From Bacteroidia bacterium (GTDB lineage Bacteria; Bacteroidota; Bacteroidia; Bacteroidales; UBA932), in contig JAGKTT010000073.1 in NCBI GenBank assembly GCA_021153285.1, positions 1 to 11,392 of the forward strand: 11,392 nucleotides of DNA, in the 5' to 3' direction. Under the pieces are notes generated by a model. That model made no database searches. It was not told the origin of the DNA and worked only from the letters and a program-made list of their open reading frames with translations. How positions within the stretch are numbered: position 1 is the stretch's first letter; the number at the start of each line of letters is the position of its first letter. The position numbers and the translations under genes were made by a program. Shown piece after piece: positions 1 to 7,422 of the stretch.

Positions 1-648
1 AAACTGCCGAAGAATATCCGTCTTAACGTAGAAGCATATTACAAAACAATGGATAACCTTTTGGAATATGCAGGCTCAAATACTCTTTTCCCACCTTTAG
101 ACTCTTGGGAGACATCATTCCATAAGGGACGGGGACGTGCATATGGTCTTGAGACAGAATTGGGATGGGATTCGTCGCGTCTGTCGTTCAGTGCCTATTA
201 TACGCTATCCTGGAGTGAGAGGAAATTTGATGGTATATGGAATTACTGGTTCCCGCATAGATATGATAACAGGCATAAACTTACATTGATGGGATTGTGG
301 AAAGTCACAGACAAGATCGACATATATGCCAACTGGAATTACAACAGTGGCGGCTGGATGACGGTTCCGACCCACATATATAATCCGGGAGAGGTGTTCG
401 ACAGGGTCTATACTGCTCCGAACAACGTCAATCTTCCTGATTACCACAGACTTGATTTGGGAGCAAATTTCAGGAAGACCACAAAAAGAGGGAACGAAAG
501 AATCTGGAATATCGGCATCTACAATGCCTATTGCCGGAAGAATGTAGTCTTTGTCGCTATAAGTGAAAGAGACGATAAGAGTTTATATGGAGAAGGAAGA
601 GCAATCTTTCCAATCATTCCATCATTCAGTTATACCCTAAAATTCTAA
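1..648 (+). CDS. TonB-dependent outer membrane receptor, C-terminal part (5' truncated by window edge)
   Basis: The reading frame is open from base 1, so this is the last 215 residues of a longer gene; the ATG at 49 is internal. The protein would be a 22-strand outer membrane beta-barrel that takes up a large ligand using TonB/ExbB/ExbD energy. Visible signs are alternating aromatic/polar strands such as 'VEAYYKTMDN' and 'YGLETELGWDS', and a terminal strand 'SFSYTLKF' ending in Phe, the usual outer-membrane assembly signal. Residues around 'GRAYGLETELG' match the conserved late-barrel region of TonB receptors. The plug domain and any carboxypeptidase-like N-terminal extension lie outside the window. 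It is followed after 4 bp by a DUF4249-like lipoprotein, a pairing common in Bacteroidetes. The substrate cannot be told from this part. Receptor assignment is confident; specificity is unknown. Confidence 0.9.
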   Translation, partial: KLPKNIRLNVEAYYKTMDNLLEYAGSNTLFPPLDSWETSFHKGRGRAYGLETELGWDSSRLSFSAYYTLSWSERKFDGIWNYWFPHRYDNRHKLTLMGLWKVTDKIDIYANWNYNSGGWMTVPTHIYNPGEVFDRVYTAPNNVNLPDYHRLDLGANFRKTTKRGNERIWNIGIYNAYCRKNVVFVAISERDDKSLYGEGRAIFPIIPSFSYTLKF

Positions 649-652
649 AGTA

Positions 653-1633
653 ATGAGAGTAATCAATCATATCATTATATTAGCACTAAGCCTTGTCTGC
701 ATCTCTTGCAAGGTCGATTTTGACTTTAGCGGTCTTGACGGTCAACCATTGCTGTACCTTGATATGAATCTTGCTTATGATCCTACTTCATACGAGGATG
801 GGATAATTCCGGAGGATGTGCATTTAAGCCTGAATGGTTTTGTTTATGCAATTCCCTCTGCAGCCGGAGAGCGGGAGTTTCCAGAAGAGATACGATGCCA
901 ACTGGAAGTCTATCACAATTCAGATCTAGTCTGGACAAGAAATGATATTCTGCTGCATAAATTTGAGGGGCTGGTTGCTGCAGAAGTATATGGAATAATT
1001 CCCGGTGATGAATTGAAGGTGGTTGCAAAGGCGGAGGGATTCCCGACAGCAAGTTCTACCGTTGTTGTTCCGCAGGCTGCGCCTAAAATTGAGGTGTCCC
1101 ACTCAAGGATAAACGAGTCGAAAATACGCATAAGCATTGCTTTCAACGATCCGGCAGAAACAGATGACTGTTATGCATTTACTTTTACCAAGGCATACTG
1201 GTATGAGGACAGTCTTAATCCGAGCGGAGTAGAATGGTTGGAACCATCATTCGGTAATACAGAGGAGACCTCCTTTCTTGACCTCGGGCCTTTTGATGTA
1301 ATATGGCAGGATGGAGATAAATATTATGGTCTGACAGACCGTGAGTTCAATGGTAAGAGAACTGAGTTTGAGATAAACGTGGAATATCCGTTACAAGATC
1401 CGGAACAGTACAGGTATGCTTTCTATAAGATAGGAATACATAAAGTATCGCAAGAAAGATTGAATTACGAAATAGCTTGTCAGGATAAAGGCAGCAACAT
1501 ACTCGGTTTTATAGGCCTTGCACCCACAACATTTGCCTACACCAACGTTTCAGGAGGTACCGGATGCGTATCATCTTCCAATGTCAGTACAACTGAATGG
1601 ATTGCTGTTCCACCAGTAGAAAAAGTAAATTGA
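653..1633 (+). CDS. DUF4249-like lipoprotein, partner of the TonB receptor
   Basis: A 326-aa exported protein. It begins with a short lipoprotein signal peptide: basic start, hydrophobic residues 7-15, then 'CISC' with the presumed acylated Cys19. The mature part is rich in beta-strand patterns ('VVAKAEGFPTASSTVVVP') and has the layout of DUF4249 proteins, an N-terminal Ig/carboxypeptidase-regulatory-like domain followed by a second beta domain. The start lies 4 bp after the receptor stop, so the two are almost certainly co-transcribed and translationally coupled. There is no Shine-Dalgarno sequence, which is normal for Bacteroidetes. DUF4249 has no established function. Genomic pairing suggests a surface or periplasmic accessory to the receptor, perhaps in ligand capture (inference). 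Family assignment is from memory of the sequence style and the context, not from a search. Confidence 0.75.
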   Translation: MRVINHIIILALSLVCISCKVDFDFSGLDGQPLLYLDMNLAYDPTSYEDGIIPEDVHLSLNGFVYAIPSAAGEREFPEEIRCQLEVYHNSDLVWTRNDILLHKFEGLVAAEVYGIIPGDELKVVAKAEGFPTASSTVVVPQAAPKIEVSHSRINESKIRISIAFNDPAETDDCYAFTFTKAYWYEDSLNPSGVEWLEPSFGNTEETSFLDLGPFDVIWQDGDKYYGLTDREFNGKRTEFEINVEYPLQDPEQYRYAFYKIGIHKVSQERLNYEIACQDKGSNILGFIGLAPTTFAYTNVSGGTGCVSSSNVSTTEWIAVPPVEKVN

Positions 1634-1678
1634 TACTTGTTTAGGCCTGTATTGACGCAACGACGCCAAAGCCCAGTT

Positions 1679-2266
1679 CTACTGTATGCCTGATCGTACT
1701 CTGCTGAGGGTCTCCAGTGACATCTGAAGATAAGAGGCGATATGCCCGATCGGAGCTCTCTGTATGATTCCGGGGAAGAGCTGCATCAGTTTCGCATAGC
1801 GGTCCTTGGCTGACTCGAAGCGGAGGATGTCAGCCTTTACCTGAGACAGCATCAGTGAATCCTCTATGAAACGGCGGTACAGGAATGCAAGGTCTGCATT
1901 GGTCTCTGCAAGCTCCTCCATCTTGTCACGGGGCATCTCCCAGATTACGGTCGGTTCAAGCGCTTCCATTGCAAGGTGTGTAGGTGTGCCGTTGAAATAG
2001 CTCTCAATGCAGAACACGACCCCTCCTTCGCAGGACAGATGTTCGGTCATATCCTTCTCGTGCTTGACATAATGCTGTCTGGTAAGCCCCTTCTCTATAT
2101 ACGACAGACATTTACAGACTTCTCCTTCGGCGAGAATAACCTCTCCTTTATGGAATTTCCTGCATTGGATTACTTCTGAGAACATCTGTATGTTTTCCAG
2201 CTTCAGTCTTCTGTGAGGGCAGGTCTCCTCTACAATCTGTCTTGCAATATCCAGACGATCTGTCAT
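1679..2266 (-). CDS. Crp/Fnr-family transcriptional regulator
   Basis: A 195-aa cytoplasmic DNA-binding regulator. Residues about 30-115 form a cNMP-binding-like beta-roll ('FHKGEVILAEGEVCKCLSYIEKG'-type pattern near 38-60). Residues about 120-150 form the dimerisation helix. Residues 170-191 form the winged helix-turn-helix, with recognition-helix signature 'SLETLSRVRS' at 183-192. The phosphate-binding motif of true cAMP receptors (FGE...RxA) is absent; the matching region reads 'FCIESYFNGTPTHLA', so cAMP binding is doubtful and the effector is unknown. The protein stops only four residues after the recognition helix, a short C-terminus seen in many Bacteroidetes members. It is convergent with the DUF4249 gene and lies downstream of the gal operon in the same direction, but has its own promoter. 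Whether it controls gal genes, the receptor pair or itself is open. Confidence 0.88.
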   Translation of the reverse strand: MTDRLDIARQIVEETCPHRRLKLENIQMFSEVIQCRKFHKGEVILAEGEVCKCLSYIEKGLTRQHYVKHEKDMTEHLSCEGGVVFCIESYFNGTPTHLAMEALEPTVIWEMPRDKMEELAETNADLAFLYRRFIEDSLMLSQVKADILRFESAKDRYAKLMQLFPGIIQRAPIGHIASYLQMSLETLSRVRSGIQ

Positions 2267-2280
2267 ATATAGTCAGTTTC

Positions 2281-2327
2281 AAAAAAAACAAGTTACTGCA
2301 AATATACAAAAACTTTGCAGTAACTTG
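2281..2327 (-). terminator. Intrinsic terminator of the gal operon
   Basis: A perfect 14-bp inverted repeat (arms 2289-2302 and 2314-2327, CAAGTTACTGCAAA and its complement) with an 11-base loop. On the minus strand it is followed at once by eight T residues (2288-2281). It begins 24 bp after the nucleotidyltransferase stop. On the plus strand no T tract follows, so it acts in one direction. The same dyad contains the -7 box of the following regulator gene, so it could also serve as an operator. Confidence 0.85.
2299..2306 (-). promoter_or_regulatory. Bacteroidetes -7 promoter box for the Crp/Fnr-type gene
   Basis: On the minus strand this reads TATATTTG, an exact match to the -7 consensus TAnnTTTG, followed by CA. 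Transcription would begin near 2292, giving a leader of roughly 25-30 nt before the ATG at 2266. No clear TTTG -33 box sits 19 bp upstream, which may mean the promoter needs an activator. The box lies inside the terminator dyad of the preceding operon. Confidence 0.65.
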
Positions 2328-2351
2328 ATAATGCGGCAAAGGGTGTCAAGA

Positions 2352-3254
2352 TTAGAATAATCTGTCCGGGTAGATATTCTCCCTATGTAGTTCTGCGAAT
2401 TTCTCGACGACTCCCGGACGGTCTTCGGCGTATGTCACTCCGAACCACCTTGAGTCTGTGTCGAGCACCTTGAAGGTAGCCTCTCCAGACTTTATCAATG
2501 CATCCGCGACATCAGGTATCACCTGCTCTGACTTCGGCACATCAATTTTCTCCGACAGGAAGGCGGTGAACTCGCGTGTCGCGAAATCGAAGTAGTCTGG
2601 TGTGAAGCCCCACATGTTCATTGATACCGGAGTGTTGTAATCCAGAATATGTACGGTGCTGTTCTCATCCTTATAAGCGATCTCGTGTGCGTCGTTATAT
2701 GCTATCTCCTTGCATTCTACCACAGATGTAAGAAGACCTTCAGTAGTCTGACATACTCCACGGTTGACTCCTCCGTTCTCTGTCATAGTGTTGCCGACCC
2801 TGAAGCCGACCATGCAGTAGTCACCCTTCCTCTCTCTCGGACGCATCAGTTCCTCTGCAATCACTTCAAAGGAATTGCGGCCGTAGAAATCATCTGAGTT
2901 GATCACCGCAAACGGTTCGTTGATAGCCCCTGCCGCCATGATGACCGCATGAGCCGGACCCCAAGGCTTGGTCCTGTCCGCAGGACATACAAATCCTTCA
3001 GGTAGTTTGTCTATAGACTGGAAGACGACCTCGACAGGAACATGTCCCTCATATTTTGAGAGTACCTTGTCACGGAAGTCCTGCTCGAAGTCCTTGCGGA
3101 TGACGAAAACCACCTTGCCGAAACCGGCATGAATGGCATCGTAGATGGAATAGTCCATGATGGTCTCTCCGTTAGGTCCGAGCCCGTCCAGCTGCTTGAG
3201 TCCGCCGTAACGGCTGCCCATTCCGGCGGCAAGAACGAATAGTGTAGGTTTCAT
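2352..3254 (-). CDS. Sugar-1-phosphate nucleotidyltransferase (NTP_transferase family)
   Basis: A 300-aa cytoplasmic enzyme that would couple a sugar-1-phosphate to an NTP, releasing pyrophosphate. The Rossmann-like core shows the nucleotide-binding signature 'LAAGMGSRYGGLKQ' (residues 8-21, with G11, G13, R15 and K20), 'GPAHAV' at 99-104 for the base and ribose, and the metal-binding aspartates in 'NSDDFYG' (119-125). I start it at 3254 ('MKPTLFVLAAG'), because the 41 in-frame residues upstream overlap the galE 3' end and have no family character. It begins 8 bp after galE and is the last gene of the gal operon. No galT is present, so a likely substrate is galactose-1-phosphate or glucose-1-phosphate with UTP (inference). 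It is too divergent from typical GalU, RfbA or GlmU to name. Confidence 0.88.
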   Translation of the reverse strand: MKPTLFVLAAGMGSRYGGLKQLDGLGPNGETIMDYSIYDAIHAGFGKVVFVIRKDFEQDFRDKVLSKYEGHVPVEVVFQSIDKLPEGFVCPADRTKPWGPAHAVIMAAGAINEPFAVINSDDFYGRNSFEVIAEELMRPRERKGDYCMVGFRVGNTMTENGGVNRGVCQTTEGLLTSVVECKEIAYNDAHEIAYKDENSTVHILDYNTPVSMNMWGFTPDYFDFATREFTAFLSEKIDVPKSEQVIPDVADALIKSGEATFKVLDTDSRWFGVTYAEDRPGVVEKFAELHRENIYPDRLF

Positions 3255-3262
3255 TTCTGTTG

Positions 3263-4294
3263 CTATTTTATGTTTCTGACTTTCTTCTCCCATTCCCAGG
3301 CCGACCTGAGGGTCTCTTCCAGAGTCTTCTCCGCCTTCCATCCCAGCACCTCGTTGGCTCTGGATGTCTCGGCCCATACGGCTGGTACGTCTCCCGGACG
3401 CCTGTCGGTCATCCTGTAAGGCAGCTTGAGATCATTCACCTTCTCGAATGTGGTAAGGAGTTCGAGCACCGAGACAGGGCGTCCTGTCCCGATATTGAAT
3501 ATTTCATAATTCTCCTCCATTTTTCCTGCAGTCATACGGTCGACTGCAGCGACATGAGCCTTTGCCAGATCGACGACATCGATATAGTCGCGCAGACAGG
3601 TGCCGTCAGGGGTGTCATAGTCGTTTCCGAAGACGCTGAGGCACTCACGGATGCCGGCTGCCGTCTGGGTGATGAACGGAACGAGGTTGTTCGGAACACC
3701 TCTCGGCAACTCTCCGATAAGTGCAGAAGGATGAGCTCCGATAGGATTGAAGTATCTGAGGGCAATGCCATTCACTCCAGCATATGCCCGGCAGCAGTCA
3801 CGAAGGATATCCTCGGCAATCTGCTTGGTGTTGCCGTATGGGGAAGTGGCTGGCTGGCGAGGTGTGTCTTCAGTTACGGGGAGATGCTCCGCATCGCCAT
3901 AGACGGTAGCGGATGACGAGAATAGGATGTTGGGACGTCCGTACTCCTTCATCAGGCTGACGATGTTCATGAACGAGACAAGGTTGTTCTGATAGTATTT
4001 CAGTGGCTCTGCCATTGATTCTCCCACCGCCTTGTAGGCAGCGAAATGAATGACGCTGTCAAACTCGTATCTGTCAAAGACCTGCTTCAGCCTTTCAGTG
4101 TTACATGTGTCTACGACTTCAAAATCGACCTTCTTTCCTGTGATCTGCTCTACACCGGTCACAGAATCGCTCTCCGAATTGGAGAGATTATCTATGATGA
4201 CGACATTGTAGCCGGCATTGATAAGCTCGACTGCGGTATGCGAGCCTATATATCCCGCACCTCCTGAGACGAGAACTGTTCTTTTTCCACTCAT
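3263..4294 (-). CDS. galE: UDP-glucose 4-epimerase
   Basis: A 343-aa cytoplasmic short-chain dehydrogenase/reductase that interconverts UDP-galactose and UDP-glucose using tightly bound NAD+. The Rossmann dinucleotide motif 'GGAGYIGSHT' is at residues 11-20. The active-site Ser128 is in 'SSSATVYG', and the catalytic pair Tyr153/Lys157 is in 'YGNTK'. 'ALRYFNPIGAHPS' and 'CLRDYIDVVDLA' are typical GalE substrate-domain motifs, and the length matches the family (about 340). It starts 2 bp after the galK stop, and the nucleotidyltransferase follows 8 bp after its own stop, so it is the middle gene of a three-gene operon. Nothing is missing or broken. Confidence 0.97.
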   Translation of the reverse strand: MSGKRTVLVSGGAGYIGSHTAVELINAGYNVVIIDNLSNSESDSVTGVEQITGKKVDFEVVDTCNTERLKQVFDRYEFDSVIHFAAYKAVGESMAEPLKYYQNNLVSFMNIVSLMKEYGRPNILFSSSATVYGDAEHLPVTEDTPRQPATSPYGNTKQIAEDILRDCCRAYAGVNGIALRYFNPIGAHPSALIGELPRGVPNNLVPFITQTAAGIRECLSVFGNDYDTPDGTCLRDYIDVVDLAKAHVAAVDRMTAGKMEENYEIFNIGTGRPVSVLELLTTFEKVNDLKLPYRMTDRRPGDVPAVWAETSRANEVLGWKAEKTLEETLRSAWEWEKKVRNIK

Positions 4295-4296
4295 GA

Positions 4297-5436
4297 TTAT
4301 TCAAGTTTACGGGCTCCGTCACTTATCACCACAGGATATACCTTAGGCTCGTGACCATATTTTTCATTGAATCTGTCCTTTGCTGTCTGGACGAACGCAT
4401 CGGTCAGCTCCTTGCGGACAAGGTTGATGGTGCATCCGCCGAATCCGCCTCCCATGATGCGGGATCCTGTCACGCCGCATTCCTTGGCAATGTCATTGAG
4501 GAAGTCCAGTTCCTCGCAGCTTACGGCATAGTCCTTTGACAGTCCCTCATGGGTCTCGTACATCTTCCTTCCCACGGTCTCGAAGTCACCTGCATTGAGG
4601 GCGTCGCATACAGCGAGTACACGCTCCTTTTCCTCTATGACGAATTTCGCCCTGAAATAGTCCTCTGCTGTTATGTCTGGAAGTATATTTCCGAGCATCT
4701 CAAGTGTGGCCTCACGAAGCGTATCCAGACCTAGACGTTTGGCTACCCTCTCGCACGACTGCCTGCGCTTGTTGTAAGGGGAGTCCGCAAGCTCGTGCTT
4801 CACTCTTGAGTCAACTAGAATAAGTTCATATTCATCCGACTCGAAAGGGAAGTACTCGAATTCCATGGAGCGGCAGTCCAGGCGCATCAACTTGCCTTTC
4901 TGCCCCATTACGGATGCGAACTGGTCCATGATGCCGCAGTTCACTCCGCAGTAGTTGTGCTCTGTCGACTGGCCGATACGTGCAAGCTCGAATTTGTTTA
5001 TGCCATTGTCATTGAACATGTCGTTCAGTGCATAGGCAAAGCATGATTCCAATGCCGCTGATGAGCTCAGTCCTGCTCCGAGAGGTACATCGCCTGCAAA
5101 CACAGCATCAAATCCCTTTACCACGCCACCTCTCTTGAGTATCTCGCGGCATACTCCGAAGATGTAGCAGGCCCAGGACTGAGACGGAGCATCGTCCTCA
5201 TTAAGACCGAAGTGTGCCTCCTCGTTGATGTCGATGGAGAACACATTCACCTGATCTGTGTTGTTAGGAAGAATTTCGGCCATGATGACCTTGTCGATCG
5301 CTCCCGGAAACACGAAACCTCCGTTATAGTCGGTGTGTTCTCCGATGAGGTTGATTCGTCCTGCTGATGCATAGACGACTCCTGGTTTTCCGAACAATGT
5401 CAGAAACTTGTCGTTAACCGTTTTCTTTAATTCCAT
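4297..5436 (-). CDS. galK: Galactokinase
   Basis: A 379-aa GHMP-family kinase that phosphorylates alpha-D-galactose to galactose-1-phosphate with ATP, the entry step of galactose use. Three family motifs are intact: the galactokinase signature 'GRINLIGEHTDYNGG' (26-40), the ATP loop 'PLGAGLSSSAALE' (118-130), and the glycine-rich 'GSRIMGGGFGGCT' (324-336). The catalytic base would be Asp171 in 'CGIMDQFAS'. I place the start at 5436 ('MELKKTVNDKFLTLFG'), which matches the usual N-terminus; 22 more in-frame residues upstream look non-coding. It is the first gene of the gal operon, with galE 2 bp downstream. The 267 bp upstream of the start hold the catalase terminator and presumably the operon promoter, which I could not place. 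Confidence 0.97.
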   Translation of the reverse strand: MELKKTVNDKFLTLFGKPGVVYASAGRINLIGEHTDYNGGFVFPGAIDKVIMAEILPNNTDQVNVFSIDINEEAHFGLNEDDAPSQSWACYIFGVCREILKRGGVVKGFDAVFAGDVPLGAGLSSSAALESCFAYALNDMFNDNGINKFELARIGQSTEHNYCGVNCGIMDQFASVMGQKGKLMRLDCRSMEFEYFPFESDEYELILVDSRVKHELADSPYNKRRQSCERVAKRLGLDTLREATLEMLGNILPDITAEDYFRAKFVIEEKERVLAVCDALNAGDFETVGRKMYETHEGLSKDYAVSCEELDFLNDIAKECGVTGSRIMGGGFGGCTINLVRKELTDAFVQTAKDRFNEKYGHEPKVYPVVISDGARKLE

Positions 5437-5652
5437 AAAAGCGTCATTAATCAGTTGTGGTACTATATGCTTAACCTCTATTGAGGATACTTTTCTGCAC
5501 AATACAATTATCGAAGTCTTTCAATACGGCTAAAAATCATGTAAATTTAGTAAATTAACAGTCTGTAAGGAAGTTTTTATGCATAAATCCATTCTGGAAT
5601 ATGTGATTTTCGCAGAATACTTCACATCGGGTTCATTATATAAAATAAAGCA
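5437..5652. other. Intergenic leader/promoter region of the gal operon, no gene seen
   Basis: AT-rich non-coding stretch between the catalase terminator and the galK start. On the minus strand there are only partial -7 matches (for example TAAATTTA near 5551-5558 and TATTGTGC near 5500-5507), neither with a good -33 TTTG at the right distance. A small CCTC-TATT-GAGG hairpin lies at 5475-5486 in the presumed leader. I found no long inverted repeat resembling a regulator operator. Confidence 0.4.
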
Positions 5653-5680
5653 GGAACGATATCCTTTAAGAGATCGTTCC
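5653..5680 (-). terminator. Probable terminator of the catalase gene
   Basis: An 8-bp inverted repeat (GGAACGAT at 5653-5660 and ATCGTTCC at 5673-5680) with a 12-base loop. It lies 23 bp after the catalase stop on the minus strand. It is followed there by T-rich sequence (TGCTTTATTTTATATAA). The stem is shorter and the U-tract less pure than in the gal terminator. Confidence 0.6.
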
Positions 5681-5703
5681 CGAATCAAAAATATCTGGTC
5701 TGA

Positions 5704-7221
5704 TTAACCCTGACGAATATTACCTTCATCCCATTCCGGATGTCCCGGGTCTTCAGCAATGAGGGCTTCTTCCAGTGAAAGTCCAAGTGCCTCGGCGACG
5801 CCTTTACCGTATGCGGGATCGGCTCTGAAGCAGTTGCGGATGTGCCTCTGTTTGATGAAGATCTCAGAATCGGTCATCGCGCGTGCTGTGTTTTCGCAGG
5901 TCGCCTTCTGGTCTTCCGCTGACATCAGGCGCCAGAGCTTTCCCGGCTGGGTGTAGTAGTCGCTGTCGTATTCCCGCTCATCGTAGCTGAATACATCGCC
6001 CATCGCCGCCAGCGGAGGTTCCTTTGCCGAAGGCTTTTCCTTCCACTGGCCGTAGCTGTTAGGTTCATATGAAACCGTTGCTCCCATATTGCCGTCGGTG
6101 CGCATCTGACCATCACGGTGGAACGAATGGAACGGGCATCTTGGACGGTTCACCGGGATTTCGTTGTAATTCACTCCAAGACGATAGCGCTGCGCATCGC
6201 CATATGAGAATAGACGACCCTGGAGCATTTTGTCAGGGGAGAAGCCTATGCCCTCGATGATGTTTGCCGGATTGAACGCCGCCTGCTCCACTTCAGCAAA
6301 GAAGTTCTCCGGATTGCGGTTCAGTTCCAGTATGCCCACATCGTGAAGAGGGAAGTCGCCGTGATACCATACCTTTGTGAGGTCGAAAGGATTGATCTCA
6401 TAGTTCCTGGCCTGCTCCTCGGTCATGAGCTGCACCTGCATCAGCCAGCGTGGATAATCTCCTCTTTCGATGGCCTCGAACAGGTCGCGTTGATGTGACT
6501 CCCTGTCCTTTGCGATGACCGCTTCCGCCTCAGCATCAGTCATGTTCTTTATGCCTTGGAGTGTCCTCAGATGGAACTTCACCCATGTGCGGCGGTTCTC
6601 GGCATCATAGAAACTGTATGTGTGGCTTCCGAATCCGTGCATATGGCGGAAGGATGCAGGAATGCCGCGTGGCGACATGGTGATGGTCACCTGATGCAGC
6701 GCTTCGGGAAGGAGTGTCCAGAAGTCCCAGTTGGAGTTTGCCGAGCGCATTCCGGTACGCGGATCACGCTTTATCGCATGGTTCAGGTCCGGGAACTTCA
6801 ACGGGTCGCGAAGGAAGAAGACAGGAGTGTTGTTGCCTACAAGGTCCCAGTTGCCGGTATCAGTGTAGAATTTCATTGCGAATCCTCGGATGTCTCGCTC
6901 TGCATCTGCTGCTCCTCGTTCACCTGCTACAGTGGAGAAACGCACGAAACAAGGAGTCTGCTTTCCCACTTCAGCAAATATAGAGGCACGGGTGTACTTC
7001 GTGATGTCATGAGTCACTGTGAATGTGCCGTATGCTCCAGCACCTTTTGCATGCATTCTTCTCTCAGGAATGACCTCCCTGTCGAAGTGGGCCATCTTCT
7101 CAAGAAGCCAGGTGTCCTGCAATGTCACAGGTCCGCGATGGCCTGCTGTCTGAGTGTTCTGGTTGTCCGGAATGGGACGGCCGTTCTCCGAGGTGAGCTC
7201 TTTCTTGTCGTTCGTTTTCAT
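5704..7221 (-). CDS. Haem catalase, small-subunit (KatA/KatB) type
   Basis: A 505-aa monofunctional haem catalase that converts hydrogen peroxide to water and oxygen in the cytoplasm. The catalytic His57 lies in 'IPERRMHAKGAGA' (51-63), the distal Asn130 in 'DLVGNNTPVFFLRDP', and the proximal haem ligand Tyr340 with Arg336 in 'RLFSYGDAQRYRLG' (336-349). The His57-Asn130 spacing equals that of bovine catalase. Length fits the small-subunit class, with no flavodoxin-like C-terminal domain. I start at 7221 ('MKTNDKKELTSENGRP'), because the 28 in-frame residues upstream lack family similarity. It stands alone, divergent from the 68-aa gene and ending in its own terminator. In Bacteroides fragilis the homologous katB is under OxyR control. 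No OxyR site or minus-strand -7 box is recognisable upstream here. Confidence 0.97.
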   Translation of the reverse strand: MKTNDKKELTSENGRPIPDNQNTQTAGHRGPVTLQDTWLLEKMAHFDREVIPERRMHAKGAGAYGTFTVTHDITKYTRASIFAEVGKQTPCFVRFSTVAGERGAADAERDIRGFAMKFYTDTGNWDLVGNNTPVFFLRDPLKFPDLNHAIKRDPRTGMRSANSNWDFWTLLPEALHQVTITMSPRGIPASFRHMHGFGSHTYSFYDAENRRTWVKFHLRTLQGIKNMTDAEAEAVIAKDRESHQRDLFEAIERGDYPRWLMQVQLMTEEQARNYEINPFDLTKVWYHGDFPLHDVGILELNRNPENFFAEVEQAAFNPANIIEGIGFSPDKMLQGRLFSYGDAQRYRLGVNYNEIPVNRPRCPFHSFHRDGQMRTDGNMGATVSYEPNSYGQWKEKPSAKEPPLAAMGDVFSYDEREYDSDYYTQPGKLWRLMSAEDQKATCENTARAMTDSEIFIKQRHIRNCFRADPAYGKGVAEALGLSLEEALIAEDPGHPEWDEGNIRQG

Positions 7222-7394
7222 ATCGTGAAAAATTAGATGAAAACGCCGATTCCTAAAAGTATGCCAGTGGAAGATTACTTCTATCCCAAACAGCAGAGAA
7301 TGCAATCGGGAAAGAAGACATACATTTTCACTCTAATTTTAATCATTATGAACCTAATTTATCTAACAATCCCGTGTGAATTGTCTAAAATTTG

Positions 7395-7402
7395 TATATT
7401 TG
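7395..7402 (+). promoter_or_regulatory. Bacteroidetes -7 promoter box for the small protein/DUF2335 unit
   Basis: TATATTTG is an exact match to TAnnTTTG and is followed by CA. Transcription would start near 7409, about 14 nt before the ATG at 7423, so the leader is very short. The -33 region has no clear TTTG at 19 bp. The 173 bp between the catalase start and this box hold no other gene that I can support. Confidence 0.7.
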
Positions 7403-7422
7403 CAATGCAAACACACATTAAA

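Noticed and set aside
1652..1669. Possible terminator hairpin between the convergent DUF4249 and Crp/Fnr-type genes
   Set aside because: The stem is only 6 bp with a G-U pair, and no T tract follows on either strand.
3255..3377. 41-residue extension of the nucleotidyltransferase overlapping galE
   Set aside because: It is the galE 3' end read in another frame; the nucleotide-binding motif needs the start at 3254.
3260..3916. 218-residue open frame on the plus strand
   Set aside because: It is antisense to galE, which is fully supported by motifs; the translation is Cys/Ser-rich and resembles no family.
5437..5502. 22-residue N-terminal extension of galactokinase
   Set aside because: Galactokinases begin close to 'MELKKTVNDKFLTLFG'; the extension is AT-rich leader sequence.
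6556..7236. 226-residue open frame on the plus strand
   Set aside because: It is a shadow of the catalase gene on the opposite strand.
7222..7305. 28-residue N-terminal extension of the catalase in the same frame
   Set aside because: The sequence lacks catalase family character, and the Met at 7221 gives the normal N-terminus and length.
7237..7422. 62-residue extension of the 68-aa protein
   Set aside because: The consensus promoter at 7395-7402 lies inside it, and the extension has no coding character.
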